The position numbers were made by a program, and so were the translations under genes. A stretch of DNA of 64,000 bases, taken from PALSA-610 sp038213435 (GTDB lineage Bacteria > Actinomycetota > Acidimicrobiia > IMCC26256 > PALSA-610). The notes below the pieces were generated by a model. It saw only the letters and a program-made list of their open reading frames with translations. It had not been told where the DNA came from and made no database searches. The stretch is from NCBI GenBank assembly GCA_038213435.1, contig JBBQTI010000009.1, positions 25,530-89,529 on the forward strand, in the 5' to 3' direction. Below, piece by piece: positions 8,697-17,846 of the stretch. The first letter of the stretch is position 1; each line of letters starts with the position of its first letter.

Positions 8697-9689
8697 ATGA
8701 AACACGTTCGTCTCGGCCGGACCGGTCTCCAAGTCTCCAGAATCTGCCTCGGCACGATGACCTTCGGCCTGCAGATCGACGAAGCGTCGGCGCGCGAGGT
8801 CCTCGACAAGGCGGCCGACCACGGCGTGACCTTCCTCGACACCGCCGACGTGTACCCGCTCGGCGGCGACCTCTCCACGGTCGGGCGGACCGAGGAGATC
8901 GTCGGCCGATGGTTGCGCGGACGGCGCGGCGACTATGTCGTCGCGACGAAATGCTTCGGGCCGACGGGTCGAAATCGCTGGGACATGGGCAACAGCCGCC
9001 GGCACATCATGGACGCGATCGACGCGTCGCTGCGCCGGCTGCAGACCGACTTCATCGACCTCTACCAACTGCATTTCGACGACCCGGGAGTGCCGCTCGA
9101 CGAGACGCTCGGCGCGCTCGACGAGGTCGTGCGCGCCGGCAAGGTCCGCTACATCGGGTGCTCGAACTTCCTCGCGTACCGGCTGGCGCGCGCGATCGGC
9201 CGGAGCGAGGTGCAGGGCTGGGCGCGCTTCGACTCCGTGCAGCCGCGCTACAACCTGTTGTTCCGCGAATTCGAGCGCGAGCTGTTCCCGCTCTGCCTCG
9301 ACGAAGGCATCGCGGTGATCCCGTACAACCCGATCGCGGGCGGCATGCTTTCGGGCAAGCACGACCGGACCAAGGCGCCCGACGAGGGAACTCGCTTCGC
9401 GCTCGGCAACGCGGCCAAGACGTACCAAGACCGCTACTGGCACGACAACGTGTTCGATACGGTCGACGAGCTCGTCAAGATCGCGAGCGACGCGGGCATT
9501 CCGTTGCCGACGCTCGCGGTCGCGTGGACACTGCGGCACCCGGCGATCACCGCGCCGATCGTCGGCGCGAGCCGGCCGGAACAACTGGACGCGACGATCG
9601 CCGCGGTCGACACCGAGCTCGATCCTGACCTCGTCGACCGGTTGAACGAGGTCACCGCCGCATACCGCCGCGGCGACGCGCCCCGTTGA
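8697..9689 (+). CDS. Aldo/keto reductase
   Basis: A 330-residue aldo/keto reductase starting 1 bp after the EcfT stop. The tetrad is D48, Y53, K85 and H126, the same residue numbers as in the paralogue at 371-1339, and both begin with the R-L-G-R-T pattern. The C-terminal region contains the cofactor-binding segment GASRPEQLD. It probably reduces an aldehyde or sugar-like carbonyl with NADPH. The tight spacing to the transporter suggests co-transcription, but a functional link to the ECF importer is only a guess. Confidence 0.92.
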   Translation: MKHVRLGRTGLQVSRICLGTMTFGLQIDEASAREVLDKAADHGVTFLDTADVYPLGGDLSTVGRTEEIVGRWLRGRRGDYVVATKCFGPTGRNRWDMGNSRRHIMDAIDASLRRLQTDFIDLYQLHFDDPGVPLDETLGALDEVVRAGKVRYIGCSNFLAYRLARAIGRSEVQGWARFDSVQPRYNLLFREFERELFPLCLDEGIAVIPYNPIAGGMLSGKHDRTKAPDEGTRFALGNAAKTYQDRYWHDNVFDTVDELVKIASDAGIPLPTLAVAWTLRHPAITAPIVGASRPEQLDATIAAVDTELDPDLVDRLNEVTAAYRRGDAPR

Positions 9690-9696
9690 CGAGCGG

Positions 9697-10590
9697 ATGC
9701 TGGAGATCGCTGAGGCCGTACCGCGCACGATCCGCACCTCGGACGGTCGGGTCACGGGCTATTACGAGTACGGCGACCCGCGCGGCACACCCGTGGTGGC
9801 ACTGCACGGAACGCCCGCATGTGGCGCAGGTTTCGCGTGGGCGGATACGCGCGCCCGCACACGCGGGATCCGGCTGCTCGCGCCCGACCGACCCGGCATC
9901 GGCCACTCCGACCCGTGGGACCGCGGCCGCCGCCCGACCGTCGACAGGTATCCGCCCGTCCTGAGCGCGTTCGCCGACGCGCTCGGCGTCCGGAGGTTCT
10001 CGATCGTCGGCTACTCCGGCGGCGGGCCGTATGCACTCGCCGCCGCGCACGCATTTCCCGATCGAGTGCCCGGCGTGGCCGTCGTCTCGGGTGCGGGACA
10101 CGTCGGCGTGTGGGCATCCGTCGACGACTTCGAGGCGACCGATCGGCGACTCACCCATCTCGCGAATCGCGCGCCCGCGCGGGCACGGGTGGTGCTGTCG
10201 TTGTCCGCCCGCTTCGCGCGCGTCGCGCCCCTCACCTCGCTGCGATTCGCACAGATCGAGATGGCGGCGGCCGACCGCGCGGTCATGGCCGGCTTCCCGT
10301 CGGCGCGCGCCGCGCTGGCGATGTTCACGGAGTCGTGCCGGCGCGGCGCGGCAGGGGTGGTCGACGACTACGACGCGCTCGGCCGGCCCTGGGGTTTCAG
10401 GGTCGAGGAGATCGCGGTGCCGGTGCGGTGCTGGCACGCGAGCACCGATCGCATCGTCCCGGTCCGCCACAGCGAGGAGCTCGTGCGGCGCATTCCCGGC
10501 GCGCAGCTCTCCCGCTGGGAAGCCGGAGGTCACCTCGCCATCGTCGATCACTTCGGCGAGGTTCTCGACGCGCTGACGGAGATCGGCTAA
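9697..10590 (+). CDS. Alpha/beta hydrolase
   Basis: This 297-residue protein has the alpha/beta hydrolase fold. The oxyanion-hole motif LHGTP lies near residues 36-40, the nucleophile elbow is GYSGGG (Ser near 109), the acid is probably in STDRIVP, and the histidine is in GGHLAIVDH near the C-terminus. It starts 7 bp after the aldo/keto reductase, so it is likely in the same transcript. Its 3' end overlaps the convergent dCTP deaminase-like gene by 4 bp. Esterase, lactonase or dehalogenase-like roles are all possible. Confidence 0.9.
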   Translation: MLEIAEAVPRTIRTSDGRVTGYYEYGDPRGTPVVALHGTPACGAGFAWADTRARTRGIRLLAPDRPGIGHSDPWDRGRRPTVDRYPPVLSAFADALGVRRFSIVGYSGGGPYALAAAHAFPDRVPGVAVVSGAGHVGVWASVDDFEATDRRLTHLANRAPARARVVLSLSARFARVAPLTSLRFAQIEMAAADRAVMAGFPSARAALAMFTESCRRGAAGVVDDYDALGRPWGFRVEEIAVPVRCWHASTDRIVPVRHSEELVRRIPGAQLSRWEAGGHLAIVDHFGEVLDALTEIG

Positions 10591-11741
10591 TCGTCGGTCG
10601 GGCGCGCGAAATGCTTGCTCAGTGTCTCGTTCTGACCCTGGTAGTTCGATCCGATGCCTTGCCCGTACAGACGCTCGGGCGCCTCCAGCATGTGCTCGAA
10701 CGTGAGCTTGCAGACGCGCTGGCCGTGCTCGATCATGAACGGAACGTCGTGCGCGCGGACCTCGAGCGCCGCGCGCGACCCGACCGAGTGCCCTCCGGGA
10801 TCGAACCCGAAGCCGGGATCGAAGAAACCCGCGTAGTGCGTACGCAGCTCACCGCTCGTGGGGTCGTAGGCCGTCATCTCCGACGCCAGCGTCGGCGGGA
10901 TGCATACCGCCTCGTTGCTCATCAGCAGATAGAAACGCTGCGGCGTGAGCACCACCCGGTCACCTTCTTCGTGTTTCACCGATTCCCAGAAGGCTTCGGG
11001 ATCGACCGGTGCGGTCGCGCTCTTGGCGACGTCGAGCAGTGGCGCGTTGTCGCGCGCGCGGTGGCCGACGTAACCCTCGGCGTCGCCGTGGAGGTCGAGC
11101 CCGAGGAACAGACCGCCGCCGAACGCGAGCTTCGTCCCCGCGACCGGAATACCGCGGTCGAACAGCACCGGCTGCTCGTGATGGAACGCGCGCACGTCGT
11201 CGTCGCCCAGCAGCGCCGAGCCGACCGACAGCCGCAACTGGTTCAGCGACAGGTCCTCGCGGACGCGTACCGGGAACGAGAGCGGCACCACCTCGAGGTA
11301 GAGCGGCCCGTCGTAGCCGGCTGCGATCTCGTCGAACCGGTAGCTCTCGTCGGTGATCACGCGCGTGAACACGTCGATACGGCCGGTCGAGCTCTTCGGG
11401 TTCGCCTTCCCCCGAACGCCGGGCGGCAACGACAGACGCTCCTTCAACGGAATCAGGTACGGCCGCTTGGTCTCGAGCACGACGCCGTCCCTGCGCAGGT
11501 CGAGCTCGTCGATGACGTAGTCCTTCACGCGCCGCTCCACCGCCTCGCGGCCGGGAAGGAAACTGCAACGGATCCGGTACGCGACCTCGCCCAGGCGCAG
11601 GTCGAGGCTCGCCGGCTGCACGTTCTCCCCCGGAATCGTGAAGCGCCCGGCATCGATCACCCGCGCCGCGATCGCGCGCTCCAGGTACTGGCACGGCAGC
11701 ACGCCGGTGCGATCGGCGGGAAGAACGAGATCCACGATCAA
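10587..11741 (-). CDS. Tandem-domain dCTP deaminase-like protein
   Basis: At 384 residues this is about twice the length of a standard Dcd subunit. The first half contains the trimeric dUTPase/Dcd-fold motifs (QPASLDLRLG, then KANPKSSTGRIDVFTRV). The second half repeats the fold, with HYAGFFDPGFG and EVRAHDVPFMIEHGQ, and ends with GSNYQGQ. This matches the long form annotated as 2'-deoxycytidine 5'-triphosphate deaminase, which I know mostly from alphaproteobacteria. The role would be making dUTP from dCTP for thymidylate synthesis. It stands alone on the minus strand, convergent with the hydrolase. Confidence 0.8.
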   Translation of the reverse strand: MIVDLVLPADRTGVLPCQYLERAIAARVIDAGRFTIPGENVQPASLDLRLGEVAYRIRCSFLPGREAVERRVKDYVIDELDLRRDGVVLETKRPYLIPLKERLSLPPGVRGKANPKSSTGRIDVFTRVITDESYRFDEIAAGYDGPLYLEVVPLSFPVRVREDLSLNQLRLSVGSALLGDDDVRAFHHEQPVLFDRGIPVAGTKLAFGGGLFLGLDLHGDAEGYVGHRARDNAPLLDVAKSATAPVDPEAFWESVKHEEGDRVVLTPQRFYLLMSNEAVCIPPTLASEMTAYDPTSGELRTHYAGFFDPGFGFDPGGHSVGSRAALEVRAHDVPFMIEHGQRVCKLTFEHMLEAPERLYGQGIGSNYQGQNETLSKHFARPTDD

Positions 11742-11808
11742 TCAGCCTACGCGCACCTCGACGCGACGGTGTCCGGCGGATGACGCGTTCCTTGCGTACG
11801 ATTCGCCG

Positions 11809-13071
11809 ATGCGTCCTCCCAAGCTCGTGACGACGGCCGCGGCCGCGACCCTCCTGATCACCGCCTGTTCGTCGTCCGCGAAGTCGACGTCGCCGACGCC
11901 CAACACTGCCGGACCCACGACGACCACGTCGATCGTGCCCGCGCCGAAAGGCTTGCCCTCTTTCTATTCGTTCACCGAGCCGATCCCGACGAAGCCGGGA
12001 TCATTGATCAAATCCGAGCGCCTGACGCTGCCGAAGATGCACGGCACCGTGTACCGCGTCATGTACGTGTCGACCACCGTGCACGGCAAGCCGACCCCTG
12101 TCACCGGGTTGATCGCGGTGCCGAACGGCACGCCGCCCGCAGGCGGCTTCCCGGTCGTGTCGTGGGGTCACGGCACGAACGGCATGGCCGACGTGTGCGC
12201 GCCGTCGTTCAAGCCGGACGACTCCGAAACGGCGGGACTCGCCAACCTCCTGCTCGACAAGGGCTGGGTGCTCACCGCGAGCGACTACCAGGGTGAGGGC
12301 ACGCCCGGCATGCTGCCGTACATCGCCGGCGACAGCGCCGCGCGCAACACGATCGACATCGTCCGCGCCGCCCGCGATCTGCCGGGCGCGCACGCGAGCG
12401 ACCAGTACGTCGTGTGGGGGCACAGCGAGGGTGGTCAGACGGCGATGTTCGCCGACAAGATCGGTCCGGCATACGCGCCCGAGCTGCACATGAAGGGCGT
12501 CGTCGCAGGCGCGCCGCCGTCGCAGTTCAAGTTCATCTACGGCTTCTTGCTGACGAGCCCGTTCCGCTACTACTTGATCATGGCTGCCGGCGGCCTCAAC
12601 ACCGCGTACGGCGACGCCGCCGCGCCCCTCGACCAGGTCCTCACGCCGAAGGGGGTCGCGCTGATACCGAAGCTCGACACGAGTTGCGACGTGAACGGGA
12701 CGCTCGGTCCGCTCGACGTGAAGTCGTTGACGAAGGGCGACCCATTCCAGAACACGCTCTGGAAGAAGGTGCTCGAGGCGAACGACCCCCAGGACTTCAC
12801 CGCCAAGAGTCCGGTACCGCTGCTCATGATCCAGGGCGGCAACGACGAACAGATCCCCGTCGCGTCGACGAAGCTCCTCGCCGACCACCTCTGCGGAATA
12901 CACCAGGTGTTGCAGCGGTGGGTATATCCGGGCCAGAGCCACGCGGGCGTGATCGGTCCGTCGGCCGGCGACATGACGCACTGGATCGCCGACCGTTTCG
13001 CCGACGGCGCCAACCCCGACCCGTACAAGCCCACCGGTCTCGCCGACATCGACCAGACGACCTGCAGCTAG
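11809..13071 (+). CDS. Secreted lipase-like lipoprotein
   Basis: A 420-residue lipoprotein: a signal peptide with lipobox ending I-T-A-C near residue 21, then a Ser/Thr/Pro-rich linker. The body resembles secretory lipases (LIP family, alpha/beta hydrolase). It contains VSWGHGTNG near residues 118-126, the nucleophile motif GHSEGGQ, an acid probably in QGGNDEQIP, and a histidine in GQSHAGV. Such enzymes split acyl esters outside the cell. The ATG at 11809 follows a TACGAT hexamer (11797-11802) at a spacing consistent with leaderless transcription, and no Shine-Dalgarno sequence is seen. The frame is open further upstream, but without signal-peptide character. Confidence 0.87.
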   Translation: MRPPKLVTTAAAATLLITACSSSAKSTSPTPNTAGPTTTTSIVPAPKGLPSFYSFTEPIPTKPGSLIKSERLTLPKMHGTVYRVMYVSTTVHGKPTPVTGLIAVPNGTPPAGGFPVVSWGHGTNGMADVCAPSFKPDDSETAGLANLLLDKGWVLTASDYQGEGTPGMLPYIAGDSAARNTIDIVRAARDLPGAHASDQYVVWGHSEGGQTAMFADKIGPAYAPELHMKGVVAGAPPSQFKFIYGFLLTSPFRYYLIMAAGGLNTAYGDAAAPLDQVLTPKGVALIPKLDTSCDVNGTLGPLDVKSLTKGDPFQNTLWKKVLEANDPQDFTAKSPVPLLMIQGGNDEQIPVASTKLLADHLCGIHQVLQRWVYPGQSHAGVIGPSAGDMTHWIADRFADGANPDPYKPTGLADIDQTTCS

Positions 13072-13096
13072 ACCCGTAGAAGTCGCGCCACAACGA

Positions 13097-13114
13097 CCTG
13101 ACGCTAACGTCAGG
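13097..13114. promoter_or_regulatory. Palindromic candidate operator
   Basis: CCTGACG-CTAA-CGTCAGG is a perfect 7-bp inverted repeat with a 4-bp centre, 36 bp before the amidohydrolase start and 25 bp after the lipase stop. The TGACG/CGTCA half-sites resemble TetR-family operators. A weak terminator for the lipase gene is an alternative. Confidence 0.5.
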
Positions 13115-13150
13115 GAACACACCGCCGAGGCCGGCCGAGGGAGCGCTCCG

Positions 13151-14374
13151 ATGGAACTACCGAAGATCGTCAGCGTCGACGACCACGTCGTCGAGCCCGC
13201 GCACGTATGGCAGACCTGGTTGCCGCAGAAGTACCGCGAGAGGGGTCCGCGCATCGAGCGCAAGCGTTGGGGCGCGTTCTCGCACAAACCCGGTGCGAAG
13301 TACGTCAATACGGAGGACCCCGACGGCCTCTGGGGTGACGCGTGGTACTTCGAAGACCGGCTCATCTACGTGCACAAGCGGTTCGTCGCGATCCCGTTGG
13401 AGGCGACGCCCGGCGGTGACCTCTCCAAGTTCGACCGCACCAAGATGGTCATGGAAGCCCTCACCTACGACGAGATGCGTCCCGGTTGCTACGAGCGCGA
13501 CGCGCGCGTCAAGGACTTCGAGCGGAACTGGGTCGACGGTTCGCTCCCCTTCCCGACGTTCCCGCGCTTTTGCGGACAGACCTTCCTCGAGGCCGACGAT
13601 CACGACCTCGGCCTCGCGTGCGTCAAGGCGTACAACGACTGGATGGTCGAGGAGTGGTGCGGCCCGTCCAACGGCATGAACATTCCGCTGTGCATCATGC
13701 CGCTCTGGGACGTGCAGCTCGCGGCCGCCGAGATCCGTCGCAACGCGGCGCGGGGTGTACGCGCCTTTTGCTTCAGCGAGCTCCCGCACCACCTCAACCT
13801 GCCGACGATCCACAGCGGATCGTGGGATCCGGTGTTCGACGCGTGCAACGACACCGGCGTGACGTTGTGCATGCACATCGGGTCGTCATCGACGAATCCG
13901 GCCGCGTCTCCCGACGCGCCCGGTGGGGTCGGCGGCACCCTCGCGTTCAACAACTCGATGTCGTCGTTGGCCGACTGGTTGTTCTCGGCCAAGCTCATCG
14001 AGTTCCCGAAGTTGAAGCTGGCGTACTCCGAAGGCCAGATCGGCTGGATCCCCTACGCGCTCGAGCGGGCCGACACCGTCTGGGAGCAGCACGACAGCTG
14101 GCAGCACTCCAAGGAGCGCATACCCGAGCCGCCTTCGACCTACTACTACGGCCGCATCTTCGGCTGCTTCACCGCCGACTATCACGGATTGCACTCGCTC
14201 GCCGAGGTCGGCGAGGACAACATCTGTTTCGAGACCGACTACCCGCACACCGACACGACGTGGCCGACTTCGAAGGAATACGCGGAGAAGATGCTCGCCG
14301 ACTTCGACGAGAAGGTCGCCTACAAGGTCCTGCGCGGAAACGCGATCAAGATGCTCGAGCTCGACCGCACCTGA
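13151..14374 (+). CDS. Amidohydrolase family 2 protein
   Basis: This 407-residue protein fits the amidohydrolase 2 family (TIM barrel, decarboxylase/hydrolase group). It opens with SVDDHVVEP, whose Asp, His and Glu are typical metal ligands. A further histidine is in LCMHIGSSS, and the conserved late motif is FETDYPHTD. Relatives are often part of aromatic or terpenoid degradation. A GAGGGAG-type ribosome binding site precedes the ATG, and a palindrome lies upstream. The two short copies of GAGCGCTCCC after its stop (14373-14392) lie between it and the convergent LLM gene. Substrate unknown. Confidence 0.88.
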   Translation: MELPKIVSVDDHVVEPAHVWQTWLPQKYRERGPRIERKRWGAFSHKPGAKYVNTEDPDGLWGDAWYFEDRLIYVHKRFVAIPLEATPGGDLSKFDRTKMVMEALTYDEMRPGCYERDARVKDFERNWVDGSLPFPTFPRFCGQTFLEADDHDLGLACVKAYNDWMVEEWCGPSNGMNIPLCIMPLWDVQLAAAEIRRNAARGVRAFCFSELPHHLNLPTIHSGSWDPVFDACNDTGVTLCMHIGSSSTNPAASPDAPGGVGGTLAFNNSMSSLADWLFSAKLIEFPKLKLAYSEGQIGWIPYALERADTVWEQHDSWQHSKERIPEPPSTYYYGRIFGCFTADYHGLHSLAEVGEDNICFETDYPHTDTTWPTSKEYAEKMLADFDEKVAYKVLRGNAIKMLELDRT

Positions 14375-14409
14375 GCGCTCCCGAGCGCTCCCGAGCGCAG
14401 GTTGCGCGT

Positions 14410-15231
14410 TCAGCTCGACAGGAACCGTTTCGCGAACTGTTCGACCGGGTCGCGACCGCCGGAGGGCCAGCCGCACACGAGGTACTCGATGCCGGCCCTC
14501 TCCCACGCATCGATGTTGGTCGCGATCGTGTCGAGATCGTCCTCGACCGAGAGTGACGACGCGCGCGTGATCTCCGCCGGATCGCGCCCGGCGGCAACTG
14601 CGAGCGCGGTCATCCGCTGCGACTTCGCCGTCATCGACTCGGGCGAGCCCCAGGAGTGCCAGACGTCGGCGTAACGCGCCGCGATGGGCATCATGCGCTT
14701 CTCACCCGAGGCGCCGATCCACACCGGCGGATGGGGCTGCTGCACGGGGCGCGGTCGCAACGTCGCGTCGCGCACCTTGAAGTGCGCGCCGTCGAAGGTG
14801 AACCCGTCGGTCCTGAGCAGACCCCGCACGATCTGGACCGCCTCTTCGAACGCGTCGATGCGCGCCCTGAGCGGGGGAAACGGGATGCCGAGCTCGCGGT
14901 GCTCTTTGTCGAACCACGCCACGCCGTACGCCAGCTCGAGCCGACCGCCGGAAGCGTGATCGATCGTGATCGCCTCGGCCGCGTACACCGCGGGGTGCCG
15001 GTACGTCATGCCCGTGACGAGCAACCCCAGGCGGACGCGTTCGGTGAGCCCGCTCCACGCCGCGAGCGTGGTGTTGCCCTCGAAGCACTCTCCCGGTCCC
15101 TCGCCGTACATCGGCTGGAAGTGATCGAAACCCCAAATGCCGTCGAAGCCCAGCTCGTCGGCAAAGCGCGCACGCGACGCGACTTCACTCCACGGCATTC
15201 GCTGTTGGGCGATGTCCAGACCGAACCTCAC
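14410..15231 (-). CDS. LLM class F420-dependent oxidoreductase
   Basis: A 273-residue luciferase-like monooxygenase family protein starting at GTG 15231. Typical features are the LGFDGIWGFDHF motif near residues 27-38, GLLVTGMTYRHPA in the middle, and a C-terminal GRDPAEITRA segment. In actinobacteria these enzymes commonly use the deazaflavin F420, although FMN-dependent members exist and sequence alone does not separate them here. The DUF427 gene lies 11 bp upstream on the same strand, so the two probably form one transcript. Confidence 0.87.
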   Translation of the reverse strand: MRFGLDIAQQRMPWSEVASRARFADELGFDGIWGFDHFQPMYGEGPGECFEGNTTLAAWSGLTERVRLGLLVTGMTYRHPAVYAAEAITIDHASGGRLELAYGVAWFDKEHRELGIPFPPLRARIDAFEEAVQIVRGLLRTDGFTFDGAHFKVRDATLRPRPVQQPHPPVWIGASGEKRMMPIAARYADVWHSWGSPESMTAKSQRMTALAVAAGRDPAEITRASSLSVEDDLDTIATNIDAWERAGIEYLVCGWPSGGRDPVEQFAKRFLSS

Positions 15232-15242
15232 GCTGCGCCCCC

Positions 15243-16010
15243 TCAGCTGAATCGCGACTTGGGCCGTTCCTGGCGCTCACCGTCGACGAACAGGTCGACG
15301 CGCTCGTCGAAGAACGCAACGAACCCGGCGATCCGCTCGCTCTCCGGCAACGGCGTACGGTACGACCAGACGAGGTTCTCCTCCAACTCGTCGCCGGCGC
15401 GCGCCGACCAGTACTCCGCCTGTCCCTTGTACGGGCAGTGGGTCGCCTTGTCGGTGCTCACGAGCAGGTCCATGCGGACGTCGACCTTCGGGAGGTACCA
15501 GCGCGGGACCAGCCCGGTCTCGAAGAGCACGCGAGCGCGCGGCGAGTCGGCCAGCACGACACCGTTCAGCTCGACGCGCACGTGCCGAGAGGTCGGGAGG
15601 ATGTCGATGCGCGTGTACGGGCTCCGCGCGTGGGTGAAGACCTCCTCGTCCTCTTCGAACCACGCGTCAATCGCGTCCCAGTCGAAGCGAATGTGGTCGC
15701 GCAGCTCCTCGATCGGTGAATCGCGGTACTGCCACGCGGCATCGACACGCTCCTCGCCGTCGACCCGCACCGCGAAATGCACGGCATCGCCCCGGCTCGG
15801 CGAGTGCGTCACGGTCGACGTCTCGTCGAGAAGATCGGTGCGGACGTCGGCGGCCGGAAGGTAGTACGACGGATAGAACGGCGACTCCCACACGTACAGC
15901 GGCCGGACGGTGTCGGCGATCGCCACGCCCGCCACGTAGGCGCGTATGCGCTTGGCACCCGGCTCGACCCGGATCCGCCCGCGAGGTGGCGACGATGTCT
16001 CTGATGCCAT
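15243..16010 (-). CDS. Protein with two DUF427 domains
   Basis: The 255 residues divide into two copies of the DUF427 fold, at about 10-120 and 135-235. Each has the typical pattern: an Arg-rich first strand, ADSPRA or ADTVRP, then YLPxxDVRxDLL, then THCPYKG or THSPSRG. DUF427 proteins are small beta-rich proteins of unknown function widespread in actinobacteria. The downstream neighbour is the LLM oxidoreductase. The start ATG at 16008-16010 is well placed; the divergent MmcQ-like gene begins 62 bp away. Confidence 0.88.
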   Translation of the reverse strand: MASETSSPPRGRIRVEPGAKRIRAYVAGVAIADTVRPLYVWESPFYPSYYLPAADVRTDLLDETSTVTHSPSRGDAVHFAVRVDGEERVDAAWQYRDSPIEELRDHIRFDWDAIDAWFEEDEEVFTHARSPYTRIDILPTSRHVRVELNGVVLADSPRARVLFETGLVPRWYLPKVDVRMDLLVSTDKATHCPYKGQAEYWSARAGDELEENLVWSYRTPLPESERIAGFVAFFDERVDLFVDGERQERPKSRFS

Positions 16011-16072
16011 GCGACGGCCAACCCGTGCGCTCGACCTCGCATTCCCGCTCCCAGAGGCACCAAACTGTCGCG

Positions 16073-16444
16073 ATGGCCGTAAAGCGCGATCCCATCGAGC
16101 GCGTACGCGAGTTGTGCCTCGGATTGCCGGAGGTGAACGAACGGCTGAGCCACGGCGCTCCGACGTGGTTCATCCGGGACAAGAAGACGTTTGCCACCGC
16201 CTGGGACAACCATCACGGCGACCAACGGCTCGGCCTCATCTGCGCGGCTCCGCCGGGCGTGCAGCAGCAGCTCGTCGACGAGGAGCCCGACCGGTTCTAC
16301 GTGCCCGCGTACGTCGGTCACCGCGGTTGGATCGGCGTGCGGCTCGACCGCAAGATCGACTGGAAAGAGATCGAGCAGGTCCTCACCGATGCTTACACCT
16401 GCGTCGCCCCCGCGAGGCTCGTCGCCCAGTTGAACGCGACGTGA
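16073..16444 (+). CDS. MmcQ/YjbR family protein
   Basis: A small protein of 123 residues matching the MmcQ/YjbR (CyaY-like fold) family: VRELCLGLPEV near the start, GAPTWFIRDKKTFAT, then YVGHRGWIGVRLD and a C-terminal helical WKEIEQVLTDAY. The family is often called DNA-binding, but the biochemical role is not established. I chose the ATG at 16073 because homology starts at that Met; upstream sequence in the same frame is an artefact of the opposite gene. Confidence 0.87.
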   Translation: MAVKRDPIERVRELCLGLPEVNERLSHGAPTWFIRDKKTFATAWDNHHGDQRLGLICAAPPGVQQQLVDEEPDRFYVPAYVGHRGWIGVRLDRKIDWKEIEQVLTDAYTCVAPARLVAQLNAT

Positions 16445-16448
16445 GACT

Positions 16449-16477
16449 GCGCCGAGGCTAGAGCGCAGCCTCGGCGC
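16449..16477. terminator. Bidirectional hairpin between convergent genes
   Basis: A perfect 11-bp inverted repeat (GCGCCGAGGCT / AGCCTCGGCGC) with a 7-nt loop sits just after the MmcQ-like stop. It overlaps the last codons and stop of the convergent amidohydrolase gene, and probably terminates both. Confidence 0.7.
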
Positions 16478-17846
16478 CCGTGATTGCGCGCTGCAGCTCG
16501 ACGCCCGCGTTCGCGGCCCAGTCACCTTCGGCGCGCGCCGCGGCCGTGAACCCGTACAAGGCTTGCGCGTTGGTACTGAGAATGCGCTCCTTCACCTCGG
16601 CGGTCAGCGCCGGATAGCCGAACTGCGCCTGCATCTGCGCCGGGATGACGAACGCGCGGAACGCGTCGATCAACGGTTGCGGTGAGCCGTACCAGGCACA
16701 ATCGGTCCCCCAGACGATGCGCTCCGGGCCGAGCGCGACGAGCAGCTTCCCGAGAACGTGTGCGGCCTCCAGCGGTCGGCGCAGCATCAGGAACCACGTG
16801 GTGCCCAGCTCCGCGTACACGTTCCCGCCCGGGCCGATCCCCGCGCCGGCCAAACTTCGCACGAGGCGGTCGACACCCTTGGCCGGCTGCGCGCGCTCGA
16901 GGTCGTAGGGACCTTCCTGCCCACCCGGATCCCGCTCGTAGCCCGAGTGGTACACCACGAACGTCACGTCCGGAAAGGCCGCCGCCGCGGGTCCGATGTC
17001 TCGCGGCGACGCGGCGGCGACGGACGCGTCGGGGACCGGACCACCGAGACCCTTGTGGGTCGCGACGACGCGTGGCCCGAGGGCGCGCACCCGTTCCAGG
17101 AAGGGGAATCCCACCTCGTCGTCGTCGAGGAACCAACCGCCACTCGGCGATCCCTTGGTCGCCGGACCCCACAGCGTGTAGCACTTCCATCCCGACGGGT
17201 GCAGCGTCGAGCTCCAGTCGACCATGGCATCGAGCTCGCCCGGGCCCAGGTTGGGGTGCACGATCGTATGCGTGAGCACGCGTCCGGTTCCGGCGTAACG
17301 CTCGACGACGTCGCGCGCGGCCGCGATCTGCCGGTTGGTCAGCACATTGACGTCGGCCCGCCCCGGCGTCGACGTGAGCAGGGCCACCGACGTCTCCGAT
17401 GCGCCGAAGACGAGCGCGGCCCACGCGGCACCGTCGATCGCGCGCGGGTCGATCTCGTCCGCCCAGCGGTCGGGATCAGCCATGCGCAAGAACCCGGCGA
17501 GCGCCTCCGCGCCCGCGCCGCTCCAGCGCGCGGGGTCGACGAGATGGGTCTGCACGTCGACGACCGGGCCCGTGCCACCGAACGCGGCTTCGGCCTCGTC
17601 GAGGTCGCGCGTCGCGCGCTCGGGCACCGCGTAGAAACCGCCGCCGTGCGCGACATCGATCGCCCGCAGCGTTGCGGCTGTGCCGCGGCGGTCGACCGCA
17701 TACTCCCGCGCTGATCGCGCGAGACCGCGGGCCGCGACCGACGAAATCGCGTCGTATCGCGCGATCGCCTCCCGATCGGCCGCCGACCAGGGCAATGGCG
17801 CGTACTCGTCGCTCGAGCGCGCCCGGAGCAGCGACGGAACGATCAT
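16458..17846 (-). CDS. Amidohydrolase family protein in a polyamine-transporter operon
   Basis: This 462-residue protein begins with ATG in an ATGA overlap with the stop of the permease gene. The amidohydrolase-2 part starts around residue 95 with VDVQTHLVDP, where the usual N-terminal D-x-H ligand pair is Q-T-H. A histidine lies in VVATHKG, another in VVYHSGYE, and WGTDCAWYG supplies the late Asp. The first ~90 residues are an additional helical region. As last gene of the potADBC-type operon it may process an imported substrate, which would then differ from a simple polyamine. That is inference from position. Confidence 0.85.
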   Translation of the reverse strand: MIVPSLLRARSSDEYAPLPWSAADREAIARYDAISSVAARGLARSAREYAVDRRGTAATLRAIDVAHGGGFYAVPERATRDLDEAEAAFGGTGPVVDVQTHLVDPARWSGAGAEALAGFLRMADPDRWADEIDPRAIDGAAWAALVFGASETSVALLTSTPGRADVNVLTNRQIAAARDVVERYAGTGRVLTHTIVHPNLGPGELDAMVDWSSTLHPSGWKCYTLWGPATKGSPSGGWFLDDDEVGFPFLERVRALGPRVVATHKGLGGPVPDASVAAASPRDIGPAAAAFPDVTFVVYHSGYERDPGGQEGPYDLERAQPAKGVDRLVRSLAGAGIGPGGNVYAELGTTWFLMLRRPLEAAHVLGKLLVALGPERIVWGTDCAWYGSPQPLIDAFRAFVIPAQMQAQFGYPALTAEVKERILSTNAQALYGFTAAARAEGDWAANAGVELQRAITGAEAAL

